Assembly (NCBI RefSeq): GCF_000372725.1
Contig: NW_005199666.1
Location: 20,991-84,990 of the forward strand
Direction of reading: 5' to 3'
Source: Emiliania huxleyi CCMP1516
Lineage: Eukaryota > Haptophyta > Isochrysidales > Noelaerhabdaceae
DNA: 64,000 nucleotides
In this document: positions 51,522 to 60,636 of the stretch, piece after piece
Position numbering within the stretch: position 1 is the stretch's first letter
How the letters are laid out: every line of letters starts with the position of its first letter
Program-made: the position numbers and the translations under genes
The notes under the pieces: model-generated
The model's input: only the letters and a program-made list of their open reading frames with translations
Told to the model about the DNA's origin: nothing
Databases searched by the model: none

Positions 51522-53350
51522 ATGCTGACCCGTCCGTTGCGTCGCGATGCTACACGCTGGGCAGTCGCGCTGCCTCCGATACTCCTCCTTTCCCTGCTCG
51601 CAATCCATGGCATCCGCAGCCAAATGCGCAGGGAGAGTGAGAGCATCCGCAAACGCACCAAATGGCTCGGCTGGGGGGATAGCGAAGCTCCGTCGATGCC
51701 GCCAATGACACCGCCAACAAAGCCGCCTCCAGCACCATGCACCTGGTCGAGCCCCACATGCTGCTTCGTCGACGTCTTCCAGAATTGCTACAAGCCATAC
51801 CACAGCAAGCTTGTTCCGTATGCGAAGGCGCTGCAGGACCCTAATGGGTGGAAGCTGAAGGATGTGGCGCTAGGCAGTGACTGCAAGGCGAACTGGGCGC
51901 TCAATAGCGCCGCGACCGCGACGGCGATCCTTGTGCGCGACGCGATCAACTATCTGGAGATGCCCATCCATCTGAGTCACTTCCTGCCAGAGGACTCACA
52001 GCTGGAGGCGCCGGTTCCGCATGGGTCGACGAGACGAGAGAGTCCAGCCTCGACCCTGCTTCAGCTTACCCCACCTTAGGTGTCGGTGCTGACGGGCTCG
52101 ACGATGGCGATTACAAACTTGACTGTCCACAAAGTGAGTGCGCATGCATCCTCTGCGGAGGACCCACACTCCCTTTTGTAGCTTCGAACCCCACTGATGA
52201 GAGGAGCGGCCTGTCAGGTGAGCCCGACCAGCCTCAAGTATGGTGCGTGGAACAGCAGAGGCACGCGGCGAGGGAACAGAGGAGGCGACACGAGCGCCCA
52301 CCACGACCGCGTAGGCTTCTGCTGGGATGACTTCGAGTGGTACAAGCTACAGCCCAAGCATCGCCAGCTGTACATCGATTTTGTCGAGGGGCGAGTGCTT
52401 CCGGATCGCCTCATGGTGGTGGCGACGCAGATCGAGGCTCGCGTAACCTTCGACTTCTCTCTGACTCAGGCTGCGCGGAGCCCCGCCCGCGGAAGCCACC
52501 CTTGAGCCGAATGCTCAAAGACTCTTGCTCTCGCCCACAGCGTGCGTTATGGAGCGAGCTGCCCTTCGGCTCCGGCTCGGCCGCCCTCACGGTGCGAGGC
52601 TTTGTCGGTCTCGACGTCGACTTGCACAGCGTCGGCGATGTTGCCATCACCGACTGCGACGGCGTGTTTGGGCTCTACAACCTCGATGTTGATTTTGGCC
52701 AGGCGGGCCGGAGGGTGCGGGAGTGTGCCAAAGGAGCTGAATGAGTCGACACGGGCATTGCGCATAGGTGGCCGACGTGAGCGCCTCCAAGGGCGTGCTC
52801 AACACCCTTATGCCGCTCATCATCGACCAGGTGCGCGTGATCGCGGCGTGTGCGGCACGCTCGAGCGGGGCGAGAGCTGAGCCGCGGCCGGTGCATGCAG
52901 GTTGACAACATCCTTTGCTGGGGCGAGGCGTTGGCCAAGGTGGCCGTCGTCAACGACGAGACGGGAGAGGAGGACACCTACAAGGGCCTCGCCGCGGAGG
53001 TCAACGACATCCTGCGAAGGAACCTCGCCTTCATACGGTGGGCGCAGTTGGGCAAGAGCGAGAAGGAGCGCGTAGCTCGCGCGGCGATTGACCTAAAACG
53101 GCTCAACGAGATTGGAATGGAGGGTCTCGAGTTTGGAAAGGGGCGGTTTGCAACGATCAAGGGGGGCGCCGATGCCGCTGTCGAGGGGGCGGGCGCGGCG
53201 GGCGCGGCGGGCGTGGAGAGCGTGGCCGGCGCCGCCGGCGCTGTGGGTGGGGCGGGTGCAGCCGGCGCGAAGGGCATCGCGGGGGCCGCGAGCGCTGTGG
53301 CCGAATCGCTGGAAGGGGCGTTCGGTCAGCTGGGTGCGTCGGTGGGGTAG
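51522..53350 (+). CDS. Single-pass (type II) membrane protein of unknown family, about 490 aa
   Basis: Exons by frame: 51522-52013, 52080-52133, 52218-52469, 52541-52702, 52768-52830 and 52901-53350. A basic N-terminus and one helix (WAVALPPILLLSLLAIHGI, residues about 13-31) fit a signal anchor. A Pro-rich stalk and a Cys-containing segment (CTWSSPTCCFVDVFQNCYKP) follow, then a beta-rich region (VSVLTGSTMAITNLTVHK, AALTVRGFVGLDVDLHSVGD) and a C-terminal Gly/Ala-rich helix array (GAGAAGAAGVESVAGAAGA). An extra intron inside exon 3 (52256-52310 or so) is possible. The beta region loosely recalls LEA2-type or lipid-binding modules, but I would not assign it. Confidence 0.55.
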
Positions 53351-53362
53351 GTAGGTAACCCA

Positions 53363-53592
53363 GCCGAGGTCAGCCGAGGTCAGCCGAGGTCAGCCGGTCA
53401 GCCGAGGTCAGCCGAGGCCAAGCCGAGGTCAGCCGAGGTCAGCCGAGGCCAAGCCGAGGTCACCCGCGATCACCCGAGGTCAGCCGAGGCCAAGCCGAGG
53501 TCAGCCGAGGTCAGCCGAGGCCAAGCCGAGGTCACCGCGATCACGCGAGGTCAGCCGAGGCCAAGCCGAGGTCAGCCGAGGTCAGCCGAGGC
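53363..53592 (+). repeat. Minisatellite CCGAGGTCAG in the 3' flank
   Basis: More than 20 units of about 10 bp (CAGCCGAGGT, CAAGCCGAGG) follow the stop of the membrane-protein gene. Confidence 0.9.
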
Positions 53593-53652
53593 CCCTCCCC
53601 GCGCGCCCCTCACGGGTCATCTCGGGCCATCTTGAGGAATCTCGAGGTCTCT

Positions 53653-53860
53653 CTAAACCCTCTGGCGCCTGACGCGGTGCAGCGACGCCTCGTACCGGCC
53701 GGTGGAGAAGAGCATAAGCGACTCGCCGCAGAGCACGAGCACCTCCTCCTCGCCCACGCACAGCGCCTGCTCGGCGCAGGGTTTTTCTTTTTCCCACGCA
53801 CAGCGCCAGCTCGGCGTCGAGCGTTTCTTTTTCTTTTTCTCGGGAGGGCGCGTCTCTGCT
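53653..53860 (-). pseudogene. Fragment of a 2-oxoglutarate/Fe(II) oxygenase
   Basis: The last exon reads VLVLCGESLMLFSTGRYEAS followed by LHRVRRQRV and a stop. This is the C-terminal core of 2OG-Fe(II) oxygenases (GDxLxxxTxGxxxSxxHRV), with the distal iron-binding His and the 2OG-binding Arg. A short upstream exon (DAPSREKEKETLDAELAL) may join through an intron bounded by GGCGCTGTGCGTGGG repeats. No N-terminal catalytic half (HxD) is found between here and 54915, so the gene is partial or rearranged. Confidence 0.45.
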
Positions 53861-54047
53861 TGTTCTCTGCCAGGGCACAGCGCAGCGCCTGACTTCTCTG
53901 TGATTGGGCTTGGGTGTAAGGTAAGGTAAGGTAAGGTAAATTTCTCCACTTGCCCCACTACTTGTGTGGCTTGGGTGCCGGGTTTGGTAGGGTACTGCTG
54001 GTCAGAAGAGGCGACGGGAGGAACCGGCGGAGGATGCAGTGACGTGA

Positions 54048-54049
<2 letters not shown>

Positions 54050-54132
<83 letters not shown>
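54050..54132 (+). repeat. (CA)n microsatellite
   Basis: About 40 CA units, followed at 54168-54247 by a copy of introner-like family 1. GGTAA and CCTTA pentamer runs flank the area (53918-53940 and 54249-54273). Confidence 0.95.
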
Positions 54133-54133
<1 letters not shown>

Positions 54134-54393
54134 GCTCACCCACGCGCACTGGGCCTTGCACTTTGAATGCCGTGGGGCTCCTGTCGTCAGACGTGGAGAC
54201 GCGAGGGTTGCCCCCCCTTGCCCCACCACCTCGTGTGTGTGGAGAAGTTCACCTTACCTTACCTTACCTTACTGCTGGTCTAGGCGCTGCGCCTCTGCGT
54301 CCACCCACGTCGCGGTAGCCAACCAGTGCCGATCGCCCCTCCGACGGGATATGCAACGGTGGCATAAAGTGAATGATACACCGTCGGATATGC

Positions 54394-54628
54394 AACGGTG
54401 GCATAAAGTGAATGATACACCGTCGCAAAACTGCATTCCTGGGTCGTGCGGAGATGCAACATGCATCCGGTTTGGGTACCGGCGGATAGCAGGTGAACGC
54501 TAAGGTGGGTTTCGAACCAGTGACAACGCCCGTCTGGGTTTCAATCTTGCGCCGAGTCGAACTGCGGGATTCGAACTCGAGACCCAATGCAGAGTTTTGC
54601 GACGGTGTATCATTCACTTTATGCCACC
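54394..54628. mobile_element. MITE-like element with about 38-bp inverted ends
   Basis: GGCATAAAGTGAATGATACA...CGTCGCAAAACTGCATT at 54394 is inverted at the right end (AATGCAGAGTTTTGCGACGG...TATGCC). An extra partial left end lies at 54349-54388. The inside contains two TTCGAA words resembling tRNA T-arms (GATTCGAACTCG, TTTCGAACCAG). No protein is encoded. Confidence 0.55.
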
Positions 54629-54915
54629 CGCGGCTCTCGAGGAAAGGTGCGGGAGCTCCCCACAAACCAGGTTAACGGCTTTCGGCCACACACCAAACAA
54701 AATCGTCACTCCTGCACCACTCTAGAGACAGAGGGGAGCGAGAGATACTATAGAGAAACCTACCTACCTTCACCAACCGAGTGCGCGCTATAGAGGCCAA
54801 GCCCCCCGCGACGCCGCCAAAGCTCCAAGGAGGCGCGAGGCTCATCGGGAGACGAGCGGAGCTGGCCAACCCCCCCCCCCCCCCTTCCCCCGCCCCCGCC
54901 GCCCCCGCCCTTCCC

Positions 54916-57627
54916 CTAGCGCTGCCCGCCGTCGGCCGGCAGCCCAAAGTGGTTCGCGGTGAACGCGCGCTCGTCTGCCGTCAGCTCGCTCGGAAAGTCG
55001 ATCTGCAGCGTGACGCGCAGGGCGCCGTATTCGGAGGGGACGCCGTGCCTAATGAACGGACGGATCCGTGAACGAGCCTCGTGGATTGGGGCGCCGTGTT
55101 CGGCAGGGGACCAGGGGACGCCACCCCTGCGTCGTGAAGACGCCAACCTCGGGGCGGGAAGACGGTATTGTGGAGTGTGTTCAGAGCACCGCGTGGATGC
55201 AAGCGAGGGGGGGGGAGACAGCGAATACCGCCGAACACGGTCGAATACAGCGGAGTAGGGGGGAGATACGGGGAGATGTTCCGCTTCTAGGGACGCCGTG
55301 CCGCGGCATGCCTTCGTTGGCAAAGGTGAGCACCATTCCCGGCGTGGAGACCGCGGCGTGCGAGATGAGCACCTCGTGGCCGTCGAGGCGGCGAGATGTG
55401 GGAAGATATGGGGAGATGTGGGGAGATGTGGGGAGATAGCACCTCGCCCTCGTGCAGCAGGATGATGGGGAGATATGGGGAGATAGGGGGAGATGTGGGG
55501 AGATATGGCGAGATGAGCACCTCGTGGCCGTCGAGGTGGCGTATGCGCCGCTTGAAGCCGAGCAGCGCCTGCCGCGGCGACACAAGGGCCAATCAGCGCT
55601 CTACGACGGGCGACGAACCGCCGTTGCGGGAGGTGCAGCAGCGGGAGGGGCCGTCCTTTGCCCACTTGCCCTCTGAACGCCGTGCCCGCTCCCGTCGTCT
55701 AGCCGTGGAGTCGCGAGCGCCCCCCCCCCCCTCCGCCTTGCCCCACCCAAGCGGCGCCTTCCGCAGCGAGATGCGCAGATCTCCCCATATCTCCCCATAT
55801 CTCCCCATATCTCCCCATATCTCCCCATATCTCCCAAACAGCCTGCCGCAGCGAGATGCGCAGATCCATCTCGAGGTCGGCGCCGCGTCGGGTGAAAGCC
55901 GCGTGGCCCTCCGATCGGAGCCGCAGGAGGACGTCCCCGGGCACCTACGCTCGGAGACTCTCGGGTGATCTCGGGTGATCTCCCCGTCCGACCGCCACTG
56001 CACCTAAGCTCGGGTCATCTCGGGTGATCTCGGCCGAGAGGCCCTCCAGAAGAGCCCTCGCCCGAGACTCGCTCGATGCGGCGACAGTGTGGCCGCCAGT
56101 GGCATCGCGCCATGCAACGCGCTCAGCGCCACCAGACGAGCGTTCTGAGCCGGCGCCTCGCCCGGTGCACCACGATCTCGGGCAATCTCCCCCCGAGATT
56201 GCACCTCGCCCGGCGACTGCTCCGACGAGCGCTCGAACGTGACCGCCGTGTCTTCCTCGGCGCCTAGGTGGCGAGAGATGGGGGAGATGGGGGGAGATAG
56301 CGGGAGGCGAGTCGCCGCCGCGTCTCCTTCGGCGCCCGACGGAGGTGCCAATATTAGGGATCTAGGTGGCGAGATGTGCCACTGCACAGGGTGTGGGAAT
56401 ATAGGGATATAGGTAGACTATTCATCACTGTGGGGGGGGAGAGAGTGATAATAGGGGTGCTGAGGTGGGGCTGGGTGGAGGTGATCCTCGCTCGATGACG
56501 GCGTGCAGCGTCTTGACCTCCTCGCGGCAGAGCTGCTCGGACGGCACCTGCACCTCCTCGTTGATGAGCATCGGGCCCATCCGCCGCTGCACCACCTTGG
56601 TCTCGGCGGGGCAGCTTCGAGAGCAGCTGCTGCAGCGCGGGTGCGCCTCGTGGCCGCGGCAGCCGCGGCAGACGACGCGCCGCCGCACATTTGCGCGGAC
56701 CGTGCCGCCCTTGTAAAAGTCCTCGAGCGGCGCGCGCACCGTCACCTCCACCGGCGCGCCTGCGGGGCGCAGAACACGCTCTTGGGGCCTGGGTTGTGTC
56801 TTTCTGTCAATGTCTTTCTGTCAATGGTTCTGTCAACACGCGTGAGGCCGCCCTCGGAGTCGCCGTCCTGGGGCCGCGTGCTGCCTTCGGACTGCCGTCG
56901 CCGTCTCTCCCTTCTCGGCTGGCTGTGCGTGTGCGTCTCGGGCCCGGGGCTGTGCTGTTGTGTGAACACCCTGAGGGCGGGGAGACGGCAGGGGAAGGGA
57001 AGGAAGAGCACCGCGTGAACACAACAGATTGGGAGGCGGGGAAGACGGCCGAAGACGGTCGACTCTAGTGGAATGCGTGGCCCGTCGTGCGCAGGAAGAG
57101 GACCAGGAAGTGGGAGACAGGACTCCACCCCGGCCAAGAAGAAGAAGACTCCCAACTCCTGCATTCTGCTAGTTGGGATACAGGAGCGGTGCACTACGCA
57201 TTCAGCTTCTAAGCCAGCAGCCCTTGGGGACGCCCGTCGAGCGGCCGAACATGTCGCGCCCGCCCGCACCCTTCTCCACCGCGCTCATCCCGCCGACGTC
57301 GTACAGCGCGCGCCGCTCGCCGTCCGAGAGCACCTCGTACGCCGACGTGAGCTCCTTGAACGTGGCGGCGTCGCCTCCCTTGTCGGGGTGGTGCTTGACG
57401 CTCAGCCGGCGGTACGCCTTCTTGATCTCGGAATCCGTGGCGCTCTCGTCGACGCCGAGCACAGCGTACAGGTCGCGCTGCTGCTGCTGCTGCTGCTGAC
57501 GCTGCTGCTGCTGCTGCTGCTGCTGCTGCCGCCGCTGCTGCTGACTGCCGCTTTCGCCGTCGAACCAGCCGGCAGAGGTGGCGGCCACCAAAAAAACAGC
57601 GGTGGCGGCCAGCGATCTCGCGCTCAT
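54916..57627 (-). CDS. ER-type DnaJ co-chaperone (ERdj3/DNAJB11-like), seven exons, 355 aa
   Basis: Exons: 57246-57627, 56487-56759, 56205-56263, 55843-55944, 55521-55568, 55302-55372 and 54916-55048. All phases fit. A signal peptide ([20 protein letters not shown]) and a Gln tract precede the J domain ([20 protein letters not shown], catalytic HPD in KHHPDKGGD). Then come the substrate-binding region ([18 protein letters not shown]) with a reduced Cys module ([16 protein letters not shown]) and the C-terminal domain ([20 protein letters not shown]). Length is close to the usual 358 of ERdj3; the protein should assist BiP folding in the ER lumen. Intron 2 fits only a GA donor (GATCAC). Exon edges are repeated inside several introns. 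An AAAAAGAATTC box lies at 57716-57726 upstream. Confidence 0.85.
55388..55512 (-). repeat. DnaJ intron 5 minisatellite (GGGGAGATGT type)
   Basis: 10-bp units of GGGAGATATG/GGGAGATGTG. The same kind fills intron 4 at 55775-55835. Both resemble minisatellites in ABCG and SAM introns. Confidence 0.8.
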
Positions 57628-57975
57628 GAATGCAGAGGGCGGAGCTGTGGAGGCCAGCGCCGCGGCGCTGCTGAACTACGAGTGGCGGCGCTGCTGAACT
57701 TCAGAGCGTCGGAACAAAAAGAATTCGAAAACACGCTCACACATTTAAAATCCGAGACCCACTCCAAGACCACGCACGCATCATCCCGCGGCCTCGCGGT
57801 CGGCGGGATTGCAACCAGTCTTCGCGTGCCGCCTGTCGTTCGATTCGGGCGCTTCGGCGTCGGGGTGGCGAGCAGGGGACGCGGCTCTGAGCGCCCAGCG
57901 ACGCGTGCCGGATGGAGTCCGGCCGCGGGTGACTAGGGAAGTTCGCTCAGGATGTGTGGCAGTCAGTTTGGCTGA

Positions 57976-58075
57976 GTGTCTTGTCTTGTGGTTCTGTGTG
58001 TCGCTCCTGTGTGACCGTCATCGCCCGTCTAGCGTCCACCCATACCGCGTTGGTGTCCCAGTCGTTGGTCGGACT
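57976..58075 (-). repeat. Inverted copy of the 41758 dispersed repeat
   Basis: GCGTCCACCCATACCGCGTT matches the complement of 41782-41801. It lies in the gap between the divergent DnaJ and U-box genes. Confidence 0.6.
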
Positions 58076-58137
58076 GTGTTTCGCCTTCCCATCAATCAAT
58101 CAATCAATCCCTGTGTGGTGGCGGCGTGCCGTCCAAG

Positions 58138-58655
58138 AGCCCGCGGCGCCGGCAGAGGAGGCGGCGGAGGAGGCGGTGGCGGCGACGGAGGAGGCGGAGC
58201 TGGCGTCAGCGCTCGAGATCATTTTGTGGTGGTGGTGGTGGTGTGGAAACGGGGCTCGTCGAGCCGCCGCCGTCCGCCTCGCCGTCGCCGCCGCCGCCGT
58301 CCGCCTCGCCGTCACCGCCGCCGCCGTCCGCCTCGCCGTCGCCGCCGCCTCCGTCCGCCTCGCCCTCGCCGCCGCCTCACTCCGCCTCGCCGTCGCCGCC
58401 GCCTCCGTCCGCGTCGCTCCGTACCGAGGGAGGAGGAGCCGCCGGCCGACTTCATCTGCCCGATCACGACCGAGCTCATGAGTGACCCGGTGATGGCGGC
58501 GGACGGGCATTCGTACGAGCGGACGGCGATCGAGCGCTGGCTCGCGACCAAGTCGACGAGCCCGCCCGATGACAGGCGAGGCGCTCATGCAAAGCTTCCT
58601 CGCCCCCAACACGCTGCGCCTGATGATCCGGGAGTGGCAGCAGACGCGGGCGTGA
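58138..58655 (+). CDS. U-box E3 ubiquitin ligase-like protein, 5' end unclear, frame break near 58565
   Basis: The U-box starts at about 58446: DFICPITTELMSDPVMAADG then HSYERTAIERWLATKSTSP, a textbook U-box core. The expected continuation (MTGEALMQSFLAPNTLRLMI, stop at 58655) is one frame off, as if one C were added in the CCCGCCC run at about 58562-58568. Upstream lies a Pro/Ser-rich repeat (PPPSASPSPPPPSAS) in yet another frame and an Ala/Glu-rich helix (AAEEAVAATEEAELASALE); introns must join them, but I could not fix the sites. U-box proteins transfer ubiquitin from E2 to substrates. Confidence 0.5.
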
Positions 58656-59309
58656 ACGCTCGCACACACGGTTTGGTGCTCCGTTGCTTTCGCTGCCGTC
58701 CTTTTCCCTCCTGGTCGTGCGCCAGATAGTGGTGCTAAAGCCGTAGCCGTCGCCGATCCGACATCCGTCATCCGTGGTCATGCACTATCTTGGAGCACTT
58801 GGCTATTTCTCGATCTATTTGAGGTCTTTGGAATCTTTGTCTTCAGTTGGAAAAAGCTTGTCAGTGAGGATTTTTTGAGGTGCTCAACGATGTTGATCTC
58901 TTTCAAGTCTCATAGCGGCGAGGGACCGAAAACGGACCGTCTGCGCGGGCGTGGCGAAGCCGCGTGGGTCGCGTCCTCCGATTTCCTCATACCTCAACTC
59001 AGTGCCACAGTGGAACTCAGCCTCCACATCCTCTACGTATCTCAAATACTCGTTTGCCTCTCTCCATGCGCGCAAAAATACCCAACTGCTTGTGAGCGGC
59101 GCCTTGCCCGCACCCCGTGTGTCCCTACGGCTCTACCCGCGTGCGTGCGACGCGGCCTTTGCGTTCCGCCCTCCGCCCCTCCCCCGCGCTCTGTACAAGC
59201 TGCTTCGCCGCGCTCCCTCCCGGCGTTTCGGCCGCGAGCGCGAGGCTGCCGCGCGCGCCTCACAGCCCTCCGAAGAGCCTCGCCAGCAGCAGAAAAAGAA
59301 AAACAGCGC
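58656..59309. other. Intergenic, no gene recognised
   Basis: A minus-strand frame 58884-59075 has protein-like composition (EANEYLRYVEDVEAEFHCGT) but no ATG and no family. Two tandem copies of CAGCCCTCCGAAGAG with flanks occur at 59264 and 59313. Confidence 0.3.
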
Positions 59310-60270
59310 TCACAGCCCTCCGAAGAGCTTCGCCAGCAGCGCGTCGGCTTGCCTCAGCAGGCCTCCGTCGGCGGACGCCACGCCGAGGGCGGCGTGCGCA
59401 TCCTACGTGTACCATACCTCCAGGGTATCGAATCCAGTGTGGGTTCACCGTTCTGTGGGTGGTGCGGTAGCGACGGTGCGGCGTGCGCATCCTGCGCCAT
59501 GCATGGACAGGCCGAGGTCAGGGCGGGAGCACGGTGCTGTGCAGAGGACTCAAGAGCACCGCGTGGGTACGAGGGCGGTACGAGGACAGCGGATGCAGCC
59601 GAATGCAGCCGAATGCAGCGGAGTGCGTGAGTGCGTGTGCGTGACCTCCCGCGCGCTCGCTGGAAGGCATGCGTACGGAAGCCGAGATGTAGCCGAAATG
59701 TAGCCGAGATGCAGCCGAGATGTAGCCGAGATATAGCCGAGATGCAGCCGAGATGTAGCCGAGATGTAGCCGAGATGTAGCCGAAATGTAGCCGAGATAT
59801 AGCCGAGATGTAGCCGAGATGTAGCCGAGATGTAGCCGAGATATAGCCGAGATGTAGAGATGTCGCCGCGTCTAGGGGGCGGGACCTGGATCGACTCGCT
59901 GAGCGAGCGGTCGGAGGAGAGGCCTAGCTGCTGCCTATGGGGAGATCTGGGGAGATCTGGGGAGATCTGGGGAGATCTGGTCGGAGGAGACGCCGAGCCG
60001 CTGCCGGATCAGCGCGACCTTTCCTGGCAGCGGCGCCGACGCGAGCGCGGCGGGCAAGCCACACGCCACCTCGGGAGGCTTCTCGGGCGGCGGCTGCGGC
60101 GGCTGCGGCGGCTGCGGCGGCTGCGGCGGCTGCCGTTTTGGGGGCGGCAGCTGGGAGGGCGGCGGCTGCGGCGGCTGCGGCGGCTGCGGCGGCTGCGGCG
60201 GCTGCGGCGGCTGCGGCGGCTGCGGCGGCGATGCGGTCGCGTAGTGCTCGTCGAAGAGAGAGCGGGTGGC
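59310..60270 (-). CDS. Partial gene for a Pro/Gln-repeat protein with helical C-terminus
   Basis: Exons by frame: 59994-60270, 59886-59923 and 59310-59402; the 5' exons are not found. The first exon starts SLFDEHYATASPPQ, continues with long PPQ repeats (encoded by a 9-bp GGCGGCTGC minisatellite on the plus strand) and ends in a helix (KVALIRQRLG). The next exons continue it (SSDRSLSESIQ, then DAHAALGVASADGGLLRQAD and ALLAKLFGGL). No family is recognised. Intron 1 is GC-AG with CTCCTCCGACC at both ends. The last intron is about 480 bp and holds a minisatellite and an introner-like element flanked by 16-bp direct repeats. Confidence 0.45.
59405..59493 (-). repeat. Introner-like element (family 2) with 16-bp direct repeats
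   Basis: GCGGCGTGCGCATCCT at 59389-59404 is repeated at 59478-59493. Between them lies a family 2 element (GGTATCGAATCCAGTGTGGG to GTGGTGCGGTAG). In gene sense the duplicated word contains AG|GATGCG, so the element sits exactly at a splice junction. Confidence 0.65.
59681..59857 (-). repeat. Minisatellite GCCGAGATGTA
   Basis: About 16 units of 11 bp, inside the last intron of the gene at 59310-60270. Confidence 0.9.
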
Positions 60271-60283
60271 CTACGTGTGTCCC

Positions 60284-60341
60284 ATACCCCAGGGTGTCGA
60301 ATCCGGTGTGGGTTCAGTCCCGAGGGTGGTGCGGTAGCAAA
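60284..60341 (-). repeat. Introner-like element (family 2), intron-border copy
   Basis: CAGGGTGTCGAATCCGGTGT to GTGGTGCGGTAG. In the sense of the minus-strand gene it lies directly upstream of the acceptor at 60271. Confidence 0.55.
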
Positions 60342-60579
60342 GGTGCGGCGAGGGCGATCCTACGCGCTGGATATACGCCGCCGTTGGGGCGGGAAGGCGG
60401 GATGGTGGAGAACATTCAGAGCACCGCGTGAGCACGAGGGAGGCAAACACAGCGAATACGGCGGAGTGCAGCTGAGCAGAGCCGAATGCGTGTCCGCTCG
60501 GAGCGCTGGCTGGAGTGCAAGAACTCTTCTTCGGCTTCTAGCGGCGTGCGTAAGGGGCCGTTGCCTGCTGTGCCTTTTG

Positions 60580-60636
60580 TGGTGCTAGTTCGTGCCAGTC
60601 TGCTGTGAGAGGGGCTTTGTACTCGTAGAATTCTAG
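60580..60636 (+). promoter_or_regulatory. Type B module overlapping the CCCH gene stop
   Basis: GCCAGTCTGCTGTGAGAGGG and GTAGAATTCTAG occur at the 3' end of the minus-strand CCCH gene. With no plus-strand gene starting here, it may mark a repeat rather than a working promoter. Confidence 0.3.

Noticed and set aside
53918-53940. Telomere-like GGTAA runs
   Set aside because: Only a few units, flanked by ordinary sequence and mirrored by CCTTA runs at 54249-54273. Not a telomere.
54510-54590. Possible tRNA genes from GATTCGAACTC and TTTCGAACCAG
   Set aside because: I could not build an acceptor stem, anticodon arm or correct spacing. Better explained as the interior of an inverted-repeat element.
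58884-59075. Minus-strand 64-codon frame with protein-like composition
   Set aside because: No ATG in frame before the last few residues and no recognisable neighbours or splice partners.
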